Assembly: GCF_014644735.1 (NCBI RefSeq)
Contig: NZ_BMKZ01000009.1
Span: forward strand, 1-64,000
Direction: 5' to 3'
DNA from: Caldalkalibacillus thermarum
Lineage (GTDB): Bacteria; Bacillota; Bacilli; Caldalkalibacillales; Caldalkalibacillaceae
Length of the DNA stretch: 64,000 bases
How positions within the stretch are numbered: the stretch's first letter is position 1; the number at the start of each line of letters is the position of its first letter. A program made the position numbers and the translations under genes. Shown piece by piece: positions 63,080-64,000 of the stretch. Under the pieces are notes generated by a model. The model saw nothing but the letters and a program-made list of their open reading frames with translations. It was not told the origin of the DNA and searched no databases.

Positions 63080-64000
63080 TTAAGATTAATGAAACCCGCT
63101 TGTTGAATGAATTTTTGGAACTGGTGCAGATCGACAGCGAGACTAAACACGAACGCCAGATTTGTGATGTGTTGAAAAAGAAATTGGCCGAGCTGGGATT
63201 GGCTGTAGTGGAAGACAACAGCCAACAGGTGACGGGACATGGTGCCGGAAATTTAGTGGCCACGTTGAAAAGAAATGCGAGAGCAACGCTCCCTGTCATT
63301 TACTTTACTGCCCATATGGATACGGTGGCACCAGGCAAGGGCGTTAAGCCGGTTATTAAAGACGGTTATGTATCCAGTGACGGCACCACGATTCTGGGCA
63401 GTGACGACAAAGCAGGTCTGGCTGTTTTACTGGAAGGAATAAAGGTGTTAAAAGAAAACCATATCCCTCACGGTGAGATCCAATTTGTCTTGACAGTGGG
63501 CGAGGAATCGGGCCTGGTTGGTTCCAAGGCCCTGGACACCAGTTTGCTTCGGGCTGACTTTGGCTTTGCCCTGGACAGTAACGGTCCAGTCGGTAACATC
63601 ATTGTCGCAGCACCTGCTCAGGCCAAATTGCATGTCACAGTGTATGGTAAGTCGGCTCATGCCGGGGTTAATCCTGAAGACGGGATCAGTGCCATCCAAG
63701 TGGCCAGCCAGGCGATTGCCAAGATGCCTTTGGGGCGGATTGACCATGAAACAACAGCCAATATCGGCCGCTTTGAAGGCGGGCAAGCCAGTAATGTGGT
63801 TTGTGACCTGGTTCATATATTAGCGGAGGCCCGCAGCCGGCAGCCGGAAAAACTGGATAAACAAGTACAAAGGATGAAACGCTGTTTCGAGGAGGCAGCA
63901 CAGGCCAACGGCACTACCGTAGCTGTGGACATTGAAATGATGTATCCTGCCTTCCGTTTTACGGAGGCAGATCCTGTCGTTCAAGTGGCCAAAAAAGCGG
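63076..64000 (+). CDS. yqjE: M20-family peptidase YqjE-like (truncated by window end)
   Basis: The first 308 codons of a peptidase T-like metalloenzyme. The metal ligands are visible: His in FTAHMDTVAPGKG, Asp in LGSDDKAGLAVLLEG, catalytic Glu in VGEESGLVGSKAL, and Asp in FALDSNGPVG; YGKSAHAGVNPEDG is the dimerisation-domain signature. ATG 63076 overlaps the preceding stop. It follows the carboxylase as yqjE follows yqjD in B. subtilis. The gene runs off the right edge, so the C-terminal metal ligand is not seen. Confidence 0.92.
   Translation, partial: MIKINETRLLNEFLELVQIDSETKHERQICDVLKKKLAELGLAVVEDNSQQVTGHGAGNLVATLKRNARATLPVIYFTAHMDTVAPGKGVKPVIKDGYVSSDGTTILGSDDKAGLAVLLEGIKVLKENHIPHGEIQFVLTVGEESGLVGSKALDTSLLRADFGFALDSNGPVGNIIVAAPAQAKLHVTVYGKSAHAGVNPEDGISAIQVASQAIAKMPLGRIDHETTANIGRFEGGQASNVVCDLVHILAEARSRQPEKLDKQVQRMKRCFEEAAQANGTTVAVDIEMMYPAFRFTEADPVVQVAKKA

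Noticed and set aside
1-64000. Mobile elements, prophage or CRISPR arrays
   Set aside because: No transposase, integrase, phage structural gene, cas gene or regularly spaced repeat was found on either strand.

Overview
The window is a continuous stretch of chromosome from an endospore-forming Gram-positive bacterium of the order Bacillales. Most gene neighbourhoods follow Bacillus subtilis order: sleB-ypeB-ypfA-ypfB-cmk, ypfD, yphA, der, gpsA; mntR-yqhO-yqhP-yqhQ-yqhR-aroQ-yqhT-efp-yqhV-spoIIIA(A-H)-accBC-yqhY-nusB-folD-xseAB-ispA-dxs-tlyA-nadK-argR-recN-spoIVB-spo0A; bkdR-ptb-bcd-buk-lpdV-bkdAA-bkdAB-bkdB. A large structured OLE-type RNA, a LipB octanoyltransferase and a B12-dependent methylmalonyl-CoA pathway point to an extremophilic (thermophilic and/or alkaliphilic) member, perhaps close to Caldalkalibacillus. 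That placement is inference. I see no transposase, phage gene, tRNA, rRNA or CRISPR array.

Layout. 1-12.8 kb: a small zinc-ribbon protein, spore germination genes sleB-ypeB, a PilZ protein, cmk, plsC, a four-S1-domain protein, a sporulation-type block (yphA, a YIEGIA protein with its small partner, an unknown protein and a DUF3189 protein), then der-plsY-gpsA and a SpoVIF-like gene. At 12.75-13.08 kb the conserved order jumps to the mntR/yqh region. 13-20 kb: mntR, a patatin, yqhP/yqhQ on the minus strand, a subtilase without a signal peptide, yqhR, aroQ, yqhT, efp, yqhV. 20.5-26 kb: the complete spoIIIA operon behind a SigmaE-like promoter. 26-33.4 kb: accB-accC, yqhY, nusB, a TsaD paralogue, folD behind a PurBox, xseA-xseB, ispA.

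33.4-34.8 kb: an OLE RNA of about 0.6 kb with its own SigmaA promoter and the OapA membrane protein, lying between ispA and dxs. 34.8-43 kb: dxs, tlyA, nadK, argR, recN, spoIVB and spo0A, the last preceded by two exact 0A boxes. 43-46.2 kb: a non-subtilis set made of a SteA-like protein, a family-2 glycosyltransferase and a MraY/WecA-like membrane enzyme, then yqzF on the minus strand. 46.3-56.8 kb: the SigL-dependent regulator bkdR and the branched-chain keto acid operon, with an exact -24/-12 promoter. 56.9-64 kb: a TetR regulator with two putative operators, lipB, the 32-residue prli42 (minus strand), methylmalonyl-CoA mutase large subunit, a cobalamin-binding/epimerase fusion, a propionyl-CoA carboxylase beta chain, a small basic protein and a YqjE-like M20 peptidase cut by the window end.

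The last 18 kb reads as one metabolic plan. Leucine, isoleucine and valine are deaminated (bcd) and decarboxylated by a lipoylated complex (bkd/lpdV). Acyl-CoAs can be turned into acyl phosphate and ATP (ptb, buk), and propionyl-CoA goes through carboxylase, epimerase and mutase to succinyl-CoA. LipB supplies the octanoyl precursor of the lipoyl group. The most unusual content is the OLE RNA/OapA pair, the SteA-GT2-MraY-like set beside spo0A, the TsaD paralogue, the LipB/TetR operator arrangement and the mutase-epimerase fusion. Start codons were placed by ribosome-binding-site spacing and, for known families, by the expected N-terminus.
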